64,000 nt of DNA from Mycobacterium sp. 852013-50091_SCH5140682 (GCF_001665685.1 NZ_LZTB01000117.1:25409-89408), one strand, 5' to 3'; shown: positions 26,410-36,657, counted from the stretch's first letter. Notes: generated by a model not told the origin, from the sequence alone. Made by a program: numbers and translations.

Positions 26410-29049
26410 ATGTCGCTGACCGTCCTGCTGGCACCGCCTCGCGCATGCGAAGAGGTGCTCGCCGTGCTGGCCGACTACTCGGCGGTGGGCCTGTTGAGCC
26501 CGTTCGCGTGGGTCGACGCCGGCGATGTCGGCGGAGCCTCCACACCGGCCACCCTGATCCGCGACGGCCACGCCGAACCTGTTGTGCTGCAACAGTTGCT
26601 GACCGGTGAGCGCTACGACCGGATCCGGGTTGCGGTGCTGGTCCCCATCGAGGCACCTGCTGCCGAGCGGGCGCCGCTGGCCGCCGAGCAGGCCGTCGAG
26701 CAGATCGTGCGGAGCACCTCGATGGGCGCGCGCATCAGCCTGCTGCGGCTGCTGCTGACGCCAGGACATTCCGTGCCGACGGCGCCGGATCTGGCGCTGG
26801 TGCTCGAAGGCTGGCACAACCTGCTGATCGCCCCGGAGGATTCGGCCGCGCCGGGCCTCGGTGCGGTGCCGTGGGGCAGATTGACCGACCCGCTCGACAT
26901 CGCCCAACAGACCGCGCCGGTCGTGGCGGGCATCGCCGGCCTGTGGGCCGGGGTCGACGACAGCCCGTTCGACACCATGGAGATCCTGCCCGGTCAGACC
27001 GTGCGCGCGGTGCGGGCGTTCTACCGCAGGCTCGACACCACCGCCGTGGAGAGCACGCTGCGCACGCAGCTGTTCGACCCGACGGGGCGGCTGCCGCTAC
27101 CCCGCGGTGGGCAGGTGCCCGTGGTGTATGTCGAAGACGTTCCGACGGCCGCGCAGTCGATGGCGCGGGCGTTGTGGACCAAACACCGCGACGTCCTGCG
27201 TGGCCCCCGGCTGGCCGCGGACGCCGCGCCGACCCAGGCGATCGGCATCTGGGCCGCGCTGAAGATGTTCTTCAAATTCATGGGCGCCGCGCTGCGCAGT
27301 GCCCCGTCGGCGTGGCTGTCGGCGGTGATGGGGTCGGTCACCTCGGTGGTGGCGACGACGGTGCAGGGCACCGTGTTCGGCCGCACCGACTCGGCGTTCG
27401 CCGTCGTCGCCGACACCGCCAAGGCCGACTGGCAAGACCTGGGCCGCAGTGCGGAAACCCTGCAGACCGCGCTGAGCGGCCAAGGCGCACACCTGGTCCA
27501 GCAGGACCTCAGTGCGCTGTGGACGGACTTTGTCAACGGCGCACTGACCCTGGCAGACGGCGGTCGCCGAGCCGCAGGCCTTGACCCGATCGCCGTGGGA
27601 TCGGCGGTCGGCGTGGTGTTCAACGCCGCCGACGTCGTGCCGAGCGCGGCTGACGAATTCCGCGGCATTCCCACCTCGCTGGCCGCGGTCATCGGCGTCA
27701 CCGCCATCGAGGGCGCCGACGTGCTCGGCGCGGCCAACGTGCGCGAGCGCCTGCAGCACGCCTATTCCGACCCGGCTGCCGGGGTGGAGGCCCGCAACAC
27801 CGGGACCGAGCTCGACCGCTGGCAGGCCGCGGCGGCGAAGAGCTACGCCTGGCAGGTCGGCACCATCTTGGCCGACTTCATGCAGCGGGCCCGCGGCGAG
27901 GTGGCCGGCCTGGTGTCACAGATCCAGTCGATGGGTGACCGCAACGCGGTCGACGAGCAGCTGCGGCAGCGTCAGCAGGCGGTCGGCACCATCCTCAAGA
28001 CGTTCACCGCGGCATTGTTCGTGGTGCTGCTGGCGTTGATCGGGGTCGCCGCCATCGGGTGGTCGAGCTGGAAGTTCGCCCTGATCACCGGGGCATCGCT
28101 GATCGTGCTGTACATCGTGGTCTCGCTCGGGTTGTTCATGCTCAGCCAACGCGACCTGTTCGCCGAGATGAACCTGCGAAGATCGCAGCTCAATCAGCTG
28201 GAGACCATGCATGCGAACCTGCGCAACGCCGTGCAGGATCTGAGCCGGCTGACCTCCGCCTACGGTCAGCTGCTGGCGTGGTGCCGCACGCTGGGCGCGG
28301 TGCTGCGTGCCCCGTTCGGCGTGGCTCCGCCGGCCCGTGCGGCCGTCGGCCAACTCGTCGACGGGCTGCCGCGGTCCACCCAGATCGGCGTCGCCACGCC
28401 CAGCGCCGACCAGGCCGACAACGCCGCCCACGGCATCCAGCGTCGGCTCTACGCGCTGGGTTGGCTGACCAAGCCGTGGGAGGACATGCTCGGCGAGGCC
28501 GCGGGCAGGCTTCGTGAGGAGCCCGCGGCCCTGTTCAAGCTCCCCGGCGTCGGGTCGGGATCGGGGCTGGACCAGTGGTCGGCGGCAGTGCTGCAGGGCC
28601 GGGTGCGGCCCACCGGCGCCGACGCCTTGTGGGCCCGCGTGGAGCAGATGTTCGCCGACGAGGCCGGTGGGCAACCGGGTGGCCTCGCCGACGCGCTGAC
28701 CGGCACGGTCGCGGTCCCGACGCTGAACCGGGAAGTGCCCGCGCAGCAGTTCGGCGCCGGATTCACCGACCACCGCGCGGGACGGGCCGCTCCGTTCGAC
28801 GCGTCCCTGTTCACCAATGCGGCCGTGACGGCAGGCCGCTCCGGCGTTGCCGTCGACGACGCGGTGGTGATCCGGGCCGGGCTGGGCTACCGGGCAGTCG
28901 TTGTTCAGGCCAGCGACGGTTTGCCGCCGTACGATTTTGCTTTGTTCGAAATGCCGGTGCCCGTCGCGCCAGGTGGCGAGGACGAGCCCACGATGATGGT
29001 TCGACGCACCGAATCCGATGCGCCGCCAGGGGAGGACATGGTGTTCTGA
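26410..29049 (+). CDS. Two-TM protein of the vWA/tubulin/GTPase operon, unknown family
   Basis: This 879-residue protein starts 2 bp after the tubulin-like gene. A large N-terminal alpha/beta region (about 1-260) is followed by helical segments (about 280-525), two TM helices (about 534-552 and 558-578; FVVLLALIGVAAIGW and ITGASLIVLYIVVSLGLFML), a charged coiled-coil-like stretch (LRRSQLNQLETMHANLRNAV) and a C-terminal domain. With a very short inter-TM loop, both large domains probably face the cytoplasm. I recognise no catalytic motif. It could anchor the soluble tubulin, GTPase and GAP1 partners to the membrane. Confidence 0.75.
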   Translation: MSLTVLLAPPRACEEVLAVLADYSAVGLLSPFAWVDAGDVGGASTPATLIRDGHAEPVVLQQLLTGERYDRIRVAVLVPIEAPAAERAPLAAEQAVEQIVRSTSMGARISLLRLLLTPGHSVPTAPDLALVLEGWHNLLIAPEDSAAPGLGAVPWGRLTDPLDIAQQTAPVVAGIAGLWAGVDDSPFDTMEILPGQTVRAVRAFYRRLDTTAVESTLRTQLFDPTGRLPLPRGGQVPVVYVEDVPTAAQSMARALWTKHRDVLRGPRLAADAAPTQAIGIWAALKMFFKFMGAALRSAPSAWLSAVMGSVTSVVATTVQGTVFGRTDSAFAVVADTAKADWQDLGRSAETLQTALSGQGAHLVQQDLSALWTDFVNGALTLADGGRRAAGLDPIAVGSAVGVVFNAADVVPSAADEFRGIPTSLAAVIGVTAIEGADVLGAANVRERLQHAYSDPAAGVEARNTGTELDRWQAAAAKSYAWQVGTILADFMQRARGEVAGLVSQIQSMGDRNAVDEQLRQRQQAVGTILKTFTAALFVVLLALIGVAAIGWSSWKFALITGASLIVLYIVVSLGLFMLSQRDLFAEMNLRRSQLNQLETMHANLRNAVQDLSRLTSAYGQLLAWCRTLGAVLRAPFGVAPPARAAVGQLVDGLPRSTQIGVATPSADQADNAAHGIQRRLYALGWLTKPWEDMLGEAAGRLREEPAALFKLPGVGSGSGLDQWSAAVLQGRVRPTGADALWARVEQMFADEAGGQPGGLADALTGTVAVPTLNREVPAQQFGAGFTDHRAGRAAPFDASLFTNAAVTAGRSGVAVDDAVVIRAGLGYRAVVVQASDGLPPYDFALFEMPVPVAPGGEDEPTMMVRRTESDAPPGEDMVF

Positions 29050-29050
29050 C

Positions 29051-31201
29051 ATGCAGGATTCCAGCCCCGATCCCTTTCACCGGGAGGATCCCGACGACGC
29101 CGATCCTCGGCTCGCACCCCTGCTGGCCTGGCGCCAGCAGCTCATCGATTCCGGCGCTGTGGCGGCCCGCAGCTTCAAAGAGGCCCATCTTCGTCTCGTG
29201 TTGAGGTCCGGCCGCACGGACGTCGAACAGATCCGCGCGATGCTGCCCGGCTCCGTCGCCGAGCACGCCGACGAAATGGCCAGGGTGCTCTCCGAACTGG
29301 ACACGTCGTCCACTGAGCAGACGTCGATCACGGGCAGACACCGCACCACCGATGCGTCGACTGGTGCGGCGCTGCCGCCGCCTGGGGCGTCGGGAACCCT
29401 GCCACCGGCCGGGGCCTCGGGAACGCTGCCGCCGCCCTCGGCGCCGGCCGCCCCCACCGAACCGGCCCCACCGGCCGAGCCGGTGTCAGCGCAGGCCGAA
29501 CCCCCGGCGGCTGAAACACCGCTCACTGCAGCCGATTTCACCCCGTTCACATTCGGTCAGCAGCAGCCGCCCCGGCAGAACATCGCGTTGCGTCGCAGCG
29601 CCGCCGGTGGTGCCATGGAGATCAGCTGGCCGCCGCTGCAGGGCACCGACGGCGTCGTGCTCTACCGGTTGGTGAGCTCCGAGGACAACCCGCCGTACTC
29701 ACCGGACCGCGCCGATCTGGTGGCCGCCACCGATACGACGTCCGCGGCCGACACCCGCCCACCCGCCGCGGCGGTCCGGCACTACCAGGTCTGGATCAAC
29801 GTCGGGGCCACGCGCGCTGAGGCCCTGACCGCGCAGCCGATGCTCTACGCCGCCGGGGTGCTGGTCAGCCCGATCACCGACTTCGCGATCCGGGAGGATG
29901 CCGGCCGGGTCATCGGCCAGTGGACCGTGCCTGCTGGGGTCAGCTCGGTTTACGTCTACCGCGTACCGGCCGCCGAGGCCGGGCGCGACGGTCCGCAGTA
30001 CCGCATCCTCGCGGGCAGCGACAACCTCAACGGCTTCGTCGACTCCGAGCCCGTTCGCGGTGAGCGCTACCAGTACCGCGCCCGCTGCGCGGCCAACGTC
30101 GACGGGGTGCTGCGGCTGTCGGAAGCCGTCGAGACCGACATCGAGATCTCCGCCGTGCTGGCCCCGGTCACCGACCTTGCGGTGGCGACCGGGGTGGACG
30201 GCTCGTCCTTCGACCTGACCTGGACTCCACCGGCGGGTGGACGCATCGTCATCTACCGCACCCAGGACGGGCCGAATGCCGGCGCGGAATCGGCCGAGCT
30301 GCCCGAGGGCGCCCTCGAGCAGGTCGGGCTGACGCCGGAGCTGCGGCTCACCCAGCCGGTGGTCACCCAGACCGGGCCCGACGGCAGACCCCGCGCGCTG
30401 ATGGCCGGGGTGTCCTGGCCGTCCGACTGGAGCCGCGCCTACCTCACCCCGGTGACCATCCTGGCCGGCCGGGCCTTGGTGGGCCGCACGCTGTCATCGG
30501 TGCGGACCGGCGCCATCCGCGACATCGAACTCGCCGAGTACTGCAACAAGCAGGTGCTGACCTTCGACTGGCCCGACGGCGCGGCCGGTGTGGTGCTGTA
30601 TCTGGCCCCGAAGGGCTACGACCCGCGGGGCGGGCTGACCGGCAAGTCGTTCGAGATCTCGCTGGAGGAATACGAGAAGTACGGCGGGATGCAGCTCACC
30701 GGGCAGCTCCCGGTCGGTGGTTGCTCGCTGCACCTGGCCCCGGTGGCGTTCTCGGGTGGCCGCCGGGTGACCGGTGCGATCGCCAGCGTCGAGTACCACG
30801 GGTTGCTGCGGCTGCAGTACGCGGTGCGCATCGGCCGGGACCCGCAGGGGTTCCCGACGACCGCGACCATCGCCATGCGCTCCGAGCACGATCTTCCCGG
30901 TTCACCCGCGTTCGTGCTGGTCAACAATCCACAGCGGATACCGCTCAGCGTCCACGACGGTCAAGCCGTCGACGTGGCCCCGCTGGATGCGCAGGGGCAG
31001 TTCGCCGATCGCCCGTCGAAGGAACTGCGCTGGTCGCAGCTGACCACGTCGGGAACCGGCGAGCTGTGGGCAGCCAACGTGCGCGGCTTGCAGGGCTGGA
31101 TCCGGTTGTTCGTCAACACCCCGTCGGCCGAGCGGCTACGGGTGATCGCCCTGCTCGATCCGCCGGTGGACAGTCTGCGGCTGACTGCGATGGCGCAATG
31201 A
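29051..31201 (+). CDS. Ig/fibronectin-III-fold protein of the operon
   Basis: This 716-residue protein has an acidic helical N-terminus (about 1-90; DPRLAPLLAWRQQLIDSG), an Ala/Pro-rich linker with repeated PPxGASGTLPP, then beta-sandwich repeats of fibronectin-III type from about 165 (ALRRSAAGGAMEISWPP..GVVLYR, then VTDLAVATGVDGSSFDLTWTP). No signal peptide or TM is seen, so the Fn3-like domains are cytoplasmic, which is unusual. The stop overlaps the next start as ATGA. It probably acts as a scaffold or recognition subunit. Confidence 0.75.
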   Translation: MQDSSPDPFHREDPDDADPRLAPLLAWRQQLIDSGAVAARSFKEAHLRLVLRSGRTDVEQIRAMLPGSVAEHADEMARVLSELDTSSTEQTSITGRHRTTDASTGAALPPPGASGTLPPAGASGTLPPPSAPAAPTEPAPPAEPVSAQAEPPAAETPLTAADFTPFTFGQQQPPRQNIALRRSAAGGAMEISWPPLQGTDGVVLYRLVSSEDNPPYSPDRADLVAATDTTSAADTRPPAAAVRHYQVWINVGATRAEALTAQPMLYAAGVLVSPITDFAIREDAGRVIGQWTVPAGVSSVYVYRVPAAEAGRDGPQYRILAGSDNLNGFVDSEPVRGERYQYRARCAANVDGVLRLSEAVETDIEISAVLAPVTDLAVATGVDGSSFDLTWTPPAGGRIVIYRTQDGPNAGAESAELPEGALEQVGLTPELRLTQPVVTQTGPDGRPRALMAGVSWPSDWSRAYLTPVTILAGRALVGRTLSSVRTGAIRDIELAEYCNKQVLTFDWPDGAAGVVLYLAPKGYDPRGGLTGKSFEISLEEYEKYGGMQLTGQLPVGGCSLHLAPVAFSGGRRVTGAIASVEYHGLLRLQYAVRIGRDPQGFPTTATIAMRSEHDLPGSPAFVLVNNPQRIPLSVHDGQAVDVAPLDAQGQFADRPSKELRWSQLTTSGTGELWAANVRGLQGWIRLFVNTPSAERLRVIALLDPPVDSLRLTAMAQ

Positions 31202-33684
31202 CCTCACGCTATGGCCAGTTGGCCTACACGTCGTTCGATGCTGTCGGTTCGGCAGGCGGATGGCAGGTCAAGCAGACCACCGGTGACCTGACGCCGGAAG
31301 AAACCCAGCAGCTGATCGCCGGGGTCCGCACGGTGTTCCGCCCGGTGCAGCCGCTGCCCGATTACCCGACACCCGAACAGCTCGACCAGGGACCGCGGCG
31401 GCTGGCCTACGGCAGGGTCGACACCGGTACGGGGTACTGGCACACCGTGCCCGCGGGATCGGACAGCACCGGCAGGCCCGGCAATGTGTTCGCCCACGTC
31501 GTGCTGGACCGCACGCCGCTGTCAGCACCGCGCCGCCGGCCCATCCAGTGGTGGCGGTCGCCGCAGTGGGCGCGCCCGTACGGCGCGGCGGCGGTGAGCA
31601 GAGCGACCATCCCCGACAGCCCACCCGAGCCGGGCACGGTGGTGACCAAGGACAGCGTGGTGGCCTTCGCGCTGGACACCAGCACATGGCGGCTGGCGAC
31701 GCTGTTCGCGCTGCTCGATGCCGTGGCCGGGGCGCTCGACGGGGGAGCGCCGGTGGTGCTCGGCGCGGAGTCGGTCGAATCGGCCGCGCAGTGGATCGGG
31801 CTGGTGAGCTTTCTGATGTCGCCCGGAACCGCGGCCACCCTGAGCTTTTCCACGCTCGACCGGGCCGATCAGGTCATGTTGGCACTGCACAGCGGCCAGC
31901 TGCTGACGGCCGTGCCGATCGGTGATCTGGATGCCGTGCCCGCAGGCGTCGTCGTGATCAGCGAGTCCGAAGCGGTATCGATGGGCGAGCTCGACGGCGA
32001 TCCGCACCGGACCGCACGCGGGCACACCATCGAGGCCACGCACTGGTCGGCCATGGCCCAGGTGGTGCTCCTGGAACCACATTCGGCGCGCCGGTTGCTC
32101 GACGACATCGACCGCGTCGCCGAGCAGGTCCACGACGAGGGTCTGCACCCCGCGTGGCCGACTGCGATGGTGGTGGCAGGCCGCCCGGAGTTCGCTGACG
32201 CCGTCGAAGAGGCGCACGAGGTGATCGCTGCCCACTCGCCTCCGGACGTCCCGGCCGGCTCGCAGGCCGCCCAGACCATCGCCGGCGTGCTGTCGGCTGT
32301 GGTAGGTACCAGCACTGCCGACGCCTGGCGCGCCGTGCAGGAACTGCCGGATGGGCCCGCAGCCGATTTCGCCGATGCGACGTATCTGAGCCGGGCCATC
32401 ACCGATGACACCTGGCTCGGGCAACTCGGCCCTATCCCGTTGGGGCCCAGATTGTTTCACGGGAAACCAACGCCTTCGCAGGTACAGTCGGCGATCGGCC
32501 CGGGGCTGGCCGCGGCACGGGACCAAGGCCCTGAACGGGAGCTGCGGGTGATCGAGCTGCTGCTGCGGGCAGGGGTCGCCGACGATCGCCTCGCCCCGGC
32601 GCTGCTGGACGATGTGGTGCCGCATCTCGACGATCCGGTGCGCGGTCCCAAGATGCGCCAGCGCGTCGACGCGGACGGCAGGTTGGCGATCGGCGCTGCT
32701 TTGCTGCGGGCCGGCGGTGACGTCGAGGGCACCGCGATCAGTGACAGCCTGCTCGATTGGCTGGCCGATGCGACGCCCCTGCCCGGCGCCGACGAGCTGG
32801 CGCATGCCAGCCCGTGGGACCAGACCTGGATCCGCGCTGCGCTGCGCGGTATCCGGGCGGGCAGGCGCGGGTCTGTCGAGCCGGGTGATTCCGGGGCACA
32901 GCTGTGGTGGCTGAAGGCGACCGCGTCCCCGCATTTCGAACAGGCCGTCGCGGACTCGGTGTGGGATCCGGCCGACCTCCTGCTGGCGTTGGGTGCCGAC
33001 CCGATCACCGGGTCCGGCACTGTGCGCACGCTGGTAGGCGCGCCGGATTCGCCCGCGCTGACCGAGCTGGCAGGCCGGGTGATCGACGGCAACGGCGACA
33101 GCACGGCCGTGGCGTGCGCGGCGGTGCGGTACATCGAGCCGCAGATGTGGATGCACCAGCGGTACGTGGAGACCCACCAGAGCGCATACCTGCCGTTCTG
33201 GGATCAGGTCCTGAGCAATACCGAGCCGAGCGGTGTGCACCACGACTTCGCTGTACGCATGCTGACGTTCGCCCTACTGGGCGTCATCGCCGGCCAGCCC
33301 TACCCGCAGGCCTGCACGGTCCTGGCCGCCGATGCCGGTCTCGGCGGCGAGGCCATCGCGCGGGTGATGCCGCTGGTCGACGGCTACGAGGTGGCGCCGC
33401 AGGCCGTGCTTGCGGTGACACTGCTGCGCGTCGCGTCGGCCGAAGATGCCCAGCAGCAACTGGACGTGATCGATCAATTGATGGGGCAACTGGCCGAACG
33501 CGTGGCGGCAGGCATGCCCGGTGAGGAGAGCGACGTCGACGCGGTCACGATGTTGATGACACAGCTGTCCGGGGATGCCTCGGATCCCACGGTGCGGCGG
33601 TACCGGAAGATGGTGGGCAGGCTGCTGGCCCGGCGCAATGACGCACAACCGTCGCTGGCGGCCAGATTGCGGGGGAGTCGCTGA
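31198..33684 (+). CDS. GTPase-associated protein 1 (GAP1)-like protein
   Basis: This 828-residue protein opens with the GAP1 N-terminal pattern (MTSRYGQLAYTSFDAVG; then GNVFAHVVLDR near residue 97). GAP1 proteins are defined by genomic association with GTPases and vWA proteins in predicted NTP-dependent conflict systems. The middle region (about 150-300) is alpha/beta, and the rest is helical and Leu/Ala-rich, like repeats of short helices. No nuclease or protease motif is visible. The gene is coupled by ATGA to the Fn3 gene and by TGATG to the second vWA gene. Confidence 0.75.
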   Translation: MTSRYGQLAYTSFDAVGSAGGWQVKQTTGDLTPEETQQLIAGVRTVFRPVQPLPDYPTPEQLDQGPRRLAYGRVDTGTGYWHTVPAGSDSTGRPGNVFAHVVLDRTPLSAPRRRPIQWWRSPQWARPYGAAAVSRATIPDSPPEPGTVVTKDSVVAFALDTSTWRLATLFALLDAVAGALDGGAPVVLGAESVESAAQWIGLVSFLMSPGTAATLSFSTLDRADQVMLALHSGQLLTAVPIGDLDAVPAGVVVISESEAVSMGELDGDPHRTARGHTIEATHWSAMAQVVLLEPHSARRLLDDIDRVAEQVHDEGLHPAWPTAMVVAGRPEFADAVEEAHEVIAAHSPPDVPAGSQAAQTIAGVLSAVVGTSTADAWRAVQELPDGPAADFADATYLSRAITDDTWLGQLGPIPLGPRLFHGKPTPSQVQSAIGPGLAAARDQGPERELRVIELLLRAGVADDRLAPALLDDVVPHLDDPVRGPKMRQRVDADGRLAIGAALLRAGGDVEGTAISDSLLDWLADATPLPGADELAHASPWDQTWIRAALRGIRAGRRGSVEPGDSGAQLWWLKATASPHFEQAVADSVWDPADLLLALGADPITGSGTVRTLVGAPDSPALTELAGRVIDGNGDSTAVACAAVRYIEPQMWMHQRYVETHQSAYLPFWDQVLSNTEPSGVHHDFAVRMLTFALLGVIAGQPYPQACTVLAADAGLGGEAIARVMPLVDGYEVAPQAVLAVTLLRVASAEDAQQQLDVIDQLMGQLAERVAAGMPGEESDVDAVTMLMTQLSGDASDPTVRRYRKMVGRLLARRNDAQPSLAARLRGSR

Positions 33685-34613
33685 TGCCGATCTATGTGGT
33701 GAACGCACGCAACCAGCGGGTGCAGATACCCAGCCAGGCGCTGTCGGTGTCCATCACCGGCGCCGTCGGCGGCGCCGCCCTCGAGGTGCACGGCGGACCC
33801 GATCAGCCGGTGGTGCGCTCGAGCGCGCATCAGGCGTTGCTGCCCAGCCTCACCGGCCCGGTCATGGTGTCGGTGCGCCCGGTGGGCACCGACCGGTTCG
33901 GCAGCGGGACCGTCATCCACCTGGCGATCGCCCACGACAATCCCGGTGACGTCGATCCGGTCCAAGTGATGTTCGACCCGATCGACGTCAGCGGTGACAC
34001 CGGGCTGACGTTCGCCAAGCTGACCCCCGACGGCACCCAGATCGACATCTCGGTCAGCGCGGTCGCCGATACGCAGCTGAGTCCCCTGGCCACCGCCGCG
34101 CGAACCTCGGCGCGCAAGATCACCGGCCGCGGGCCGGGCGAGTCCGACGGTGCGGTGCTGATCGCGTTCGACACCTCAGCGTCGATGCGCAGCTGGTTCG
34201 CCGACGGCAGCGTGGTGGCGGCCACCGAGATCGTGGTCGGTGTGGCCGATGCGGTGGGTGTGCGCAACGTTTCGGCGGTCCTGGTGGGCGCGGACGTGGT
34301 CCCGGTAACCGCGTCGGGCAGTGCGGAGCTGGCGGAGGCGGTCCGACGAGCGACGCCCCGCTGGTCGGCGGGCGCCCGCTGGTCGCGTCTGGCCCCAGGG
34401 CGGTCCCGCGTGGTGGTCTGCGCGGATTATCCGACAAGCGCGGTGCGGCAACGGTTTCCGGTGATCGCGCTGTCCAACGATCGCAGGCTCGACGCTGCCG
34501 GGGCGCGCCTGCCCGCACCGCGGCCGGGTAACGAGGCAACCGCCGAGCTGCTGGCGCATCCGCCTGTGCTGGACCGGATCACGGCGTCGCTGGTGAAGGC
34601 CCTGGCCCCATGA
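33684..34613 (+). CDS. Cytoplasmic vWA-domain protein
   Basis: This 309-residue protein has an N-terminal beta-sandwich (about 1-120, reminiscent of TerD-type domains: MPIYVVNARNQRVQIPSQAL) and a C-terminal vWA domain whose MIDAS is intact (FDTSASM: D163, S165, S167). There is no signal peptide. Adaptor vWA proteins of this kind commonly present clients to an NTPase. It overlaps GAP1 by 1 bp and the GTPase by 4 bp (ATGA), so the three products are likely made in fixed ratio and act together. Confidence 0.82.
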   Translation: MPIYVVNARNQRVQIPSQALSVSITGAVGGAALEVHGGPDQPVVRSSAHQALLPSLTGPVMVSVRPVGTDRFGSGTVIHLAIAHDNPGDVDPVQVMFDPIDVSGDTGLTFAKLTPDGTQIDISVSAVADTQLSPLATAARTSARKITGRGPGESDGAVLIAFDTSASMRSWFADGSVVAATEIVVGVADAVGVRNVSAVLVGADVVPVTASGSAELAEAVRRATPRWSAGARWSRLAPGRSRVVVCADYPTSAVRQRFPVIALSNDRRLDAAGARLPAPRPGNEATAELLAHPPVLDRITASLVKALAP

Positions 34614-35767
34614 GCAAATGCCCGCGTTGTTTTTCGGCGCTCAACCCGAACCAGCATCTGTGGACACTGTCCGCTCAGGCCGGCGGTACGCGCTACCGCG
34701 ACGACGTCGCGACGGCGTACCTGGGCGCGCCCGCCGACTGCGGCCCGCTCTACACCTGGACCCGCACGCCGGGGTACAACGGACCGCCGCCACCGACCGC
34801 GGAGGCCAGCCGAGCGTTGCAGGGCCCGGCGGTCGAGATCTGCCCGGTCTGCCACTACGTGTTGCCCGAGGGCTGGCGGCAGGGGCACGCCATCTGCATC
34901 GCCATGGCCGGGGCGCGTGCCACCGGCAAGAGCCTCTACATCGGTGTGTTGGTGAAACAGCTTGAGCTGCTGTGTGAACGGCTCGGTGTGTCGATGGAAC
35001 CGGTCACCCGGGCGACCGCGCAGGCCTATGCGACCAACTACGAGACGCCGCTGTACGTGCAGCGCGGTCTGATCCCGCCGACCCCGACCGTGCACACCCA
35101 GGCCTCCACGCAGCGTGAACCTCTGATGTTCTCGATCGGCATCTGGCACGGCGTGCGGCGGTTCCTGGTGCTGCGCGATGTCGCGGGCGAGGACATGGAG
35201 TCCGGTGATCTGCACACACCGCCGTTCCGGTTCTTCGCGAACGCCGACGCGGTGTTCTTCATGTTCGACCCGTTGCGGGTCAAGGCGATTCGCGATCAGC
35301 TGCAGGATCTGCTGCCCGCTCAGCTGTTCAGTGGCGGCGATCCGCGATCAGTGCTCAACAACGTGACGATGGCGGTCGCGCCGGGGCAGCCCAAACTTGC
35401 GGTGATCCTGTCGAAGTTCGACGCGCTGCGCGTGCTGCGGGAGGTCGAGGGTTCCGAGTGGAGCCTGATCATGTCCAACGCGGGCGCGGCCTACCTGCGG
35501 GACACCTCCGACAGTCAGCAGTACGACGAGGTCGGCGGTCAACTGATGCACGAAGAGGTGCGCAGCCTGCTGACCCGGCTGAATGCGGGCTCGATCGTCG
35601 CCGCGGTCGAGAACCCTTCGAACGGAATGCGTTTGCAGAACCGCTATTTCGTCGTATCCGCGTTGGGGCAGCCGCCCAGCGGCAACCGGCTGCACTCGCG
35701 GGGCATCGCGCCGTTCCGGTGCGCTGATCCGGTGCGGTGGGTGACGTCGAGTTTCGGGGTGCTGTAG
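34610..35767 (+). CDS. Zinc-ribbon GTPase of the operon
   Basis: This 385-residue GTPase has an N-terminal zinc ribbon (C4-PR-C7 ... C78-PV-C81), a P-loop G101-ARATGKS108, a switch-II D190-VAG193, a G4-like S268-KFD271 and a G5 S350-AL. G4 is SKxD rather than NKxD, common in divergent TRAFAC GTPases, so guanine specificity is likely but not certain. It follows the vWA adaptor with ATGA coupling. It would be the nucleotide switch of the GAP1/vWA/tubulin-like set. Confidence 0.82.
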   Translation: MSKCPRCFSALNPNQHLWTLSAQAGGTRYRDDVATAYLGAPADCGPLYTWTRTPGYNGPPPPTAEASRALQGPAVEICPVCHYVLPEGWRQGHAICIAMAGARATGKSLYIGVLVKQLELLCERLGVSMEPVTRATAQAYATNYETPLYVQRGLIPPTPTVHTQASTQREPLMFSIGIWHGVRRFLVLRDVAGEDMESGDLHTPPFRFFANADAVFFMFDPLRVKAIRDQLQDLLPAQLFSGGDPRSVLNNVTMAVAPGQPKLAVILSKFDALRVLREVEGSEWSLIMSNAGAAYLRDTSDSQQYDEVGGQLMHEEVRSLLTRLNAGSIVAAVENPSNGMRLQNRYFVVSALGQPPSGNRLHSRGIAPFRCADPVRWVTSSFGVL

Positions 35768-35769
35768 GA

Positions 35770-36657
35770 GTGACGCAGGGTTGGGGGGATCCGTTCGGCG
35801 GGGCGCCGTTCGGTCAGTCACCGGATGGTCCGCCGATCATCTCCGCACCGTCTCAGCTGCCGCCGCCGCGACCGCCGCGCAGATCCAAGTCAGTTGTGAT
35901 GCTGGCGGCTTTCGGCGGGGTCGCCACCATAGCCGTTGCCGCGCTGGTGATCTGGGCCGTGATTCCCGATTCGTCGAGCACCCCGGCGGCCGGTCCGACC
36001 TCGACGGCTCCGTCGACGCCGACCACGACGGCGGCGCCTGCGCTGGTGAATTCGGCCCAACTGCCCGGGTTGCTGCTCAGCATGGACGAGGTCAAGCGCG
36101 CGACGGACGCGACGAGCACCGCCTATGCCGTGACCGAGAAGCAGCAGTTCAACGCCTCCGAAGGGGTTGTGACACAGCCTGACAACTGCCGCTCGGCGTT
36201 GTTCACCGGCGCAGGCGAAATATTCGTCAACAGTGGTGCCACGGCGACGTACTCACGGTCGGTCGTGCTGCCTGACCCGTTGACCACGACCGAGTTGGGC
36301 GGGGTCGAAGAACGAGTGGTGTTGTACCCGAACGCATCTGCGGCAACCAAGCAGGCCGCGAATATCGAGAATCTGTGGCGTGGGTGCGTCGGCCTGCTGA
36401 CCGAGACTCTGAACTATGGCAAGAACTGGATCAAGTACCAGGTGGACCCGCTGACCCGCTCACCACAGGATCCGTCCATCGTGGTGTTGAGCAGTATCGT
36501 GACCGACACCCCGGGCGTCCCGAACTTCCGCAACGTCCGGGTCATCGCCGCCAAGAACAACGTCCTGGTCGATGTGGCGGTGTTCGGCGGAAACTTCGGC
36601 AACGGCGCACAGACCATCACCGCCGAAATCCTCGCGCGGATCGGCAGTCTGACATGA
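35770..36657 (+). CDS. PknH-type sensor-domain membrane protein 1
   Basis: This 295-residue protein has a short cytoplasmic tail (VTQGWGDPFGGAPFGQSP), a TM helix at about residues 42-66, a Thr/Ser/Pro linker and an extracytoplasmic domain of PknH C-terminal sensor type (LPGLLLSMDEVKRA ... VTQPDNCRSALF ... ENLWRGC) with paired cysteines. GTG 35770 is preferred over GTG 35737 because the resulting N-terminus matches the two following paralogues. It starts 2 bp after the GTPase stop. In PknH this domain senses outside signals; here no kinase is attached. Confidence 0.8.
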   Translation: MTQGWGDPFGGAPFGQSPDGPPIISAPSQLPPPRPPRRSKSVVMLAAFGGVATIAVAALVIWAVIPDSSSTPAAGPTSTAPSTPTTTAAPALVNSAQLPGLLLSMDEVKRATDATSTAYAVTEKQQFNASEGVVTQPDNCRSALFTGAGEIFVNSGATATYSRSVVLPDPLTTTELGGVEERVVLYPNASAATKQAANIENLWRGCVGLLTETLNYGKNWIKYQVDPLTRSPQDPSIVVLSSIVTDTPGVPNFRNVRVIAAKNNVLVDVAVFGGNFGNGAQTITAEILARIGSLT

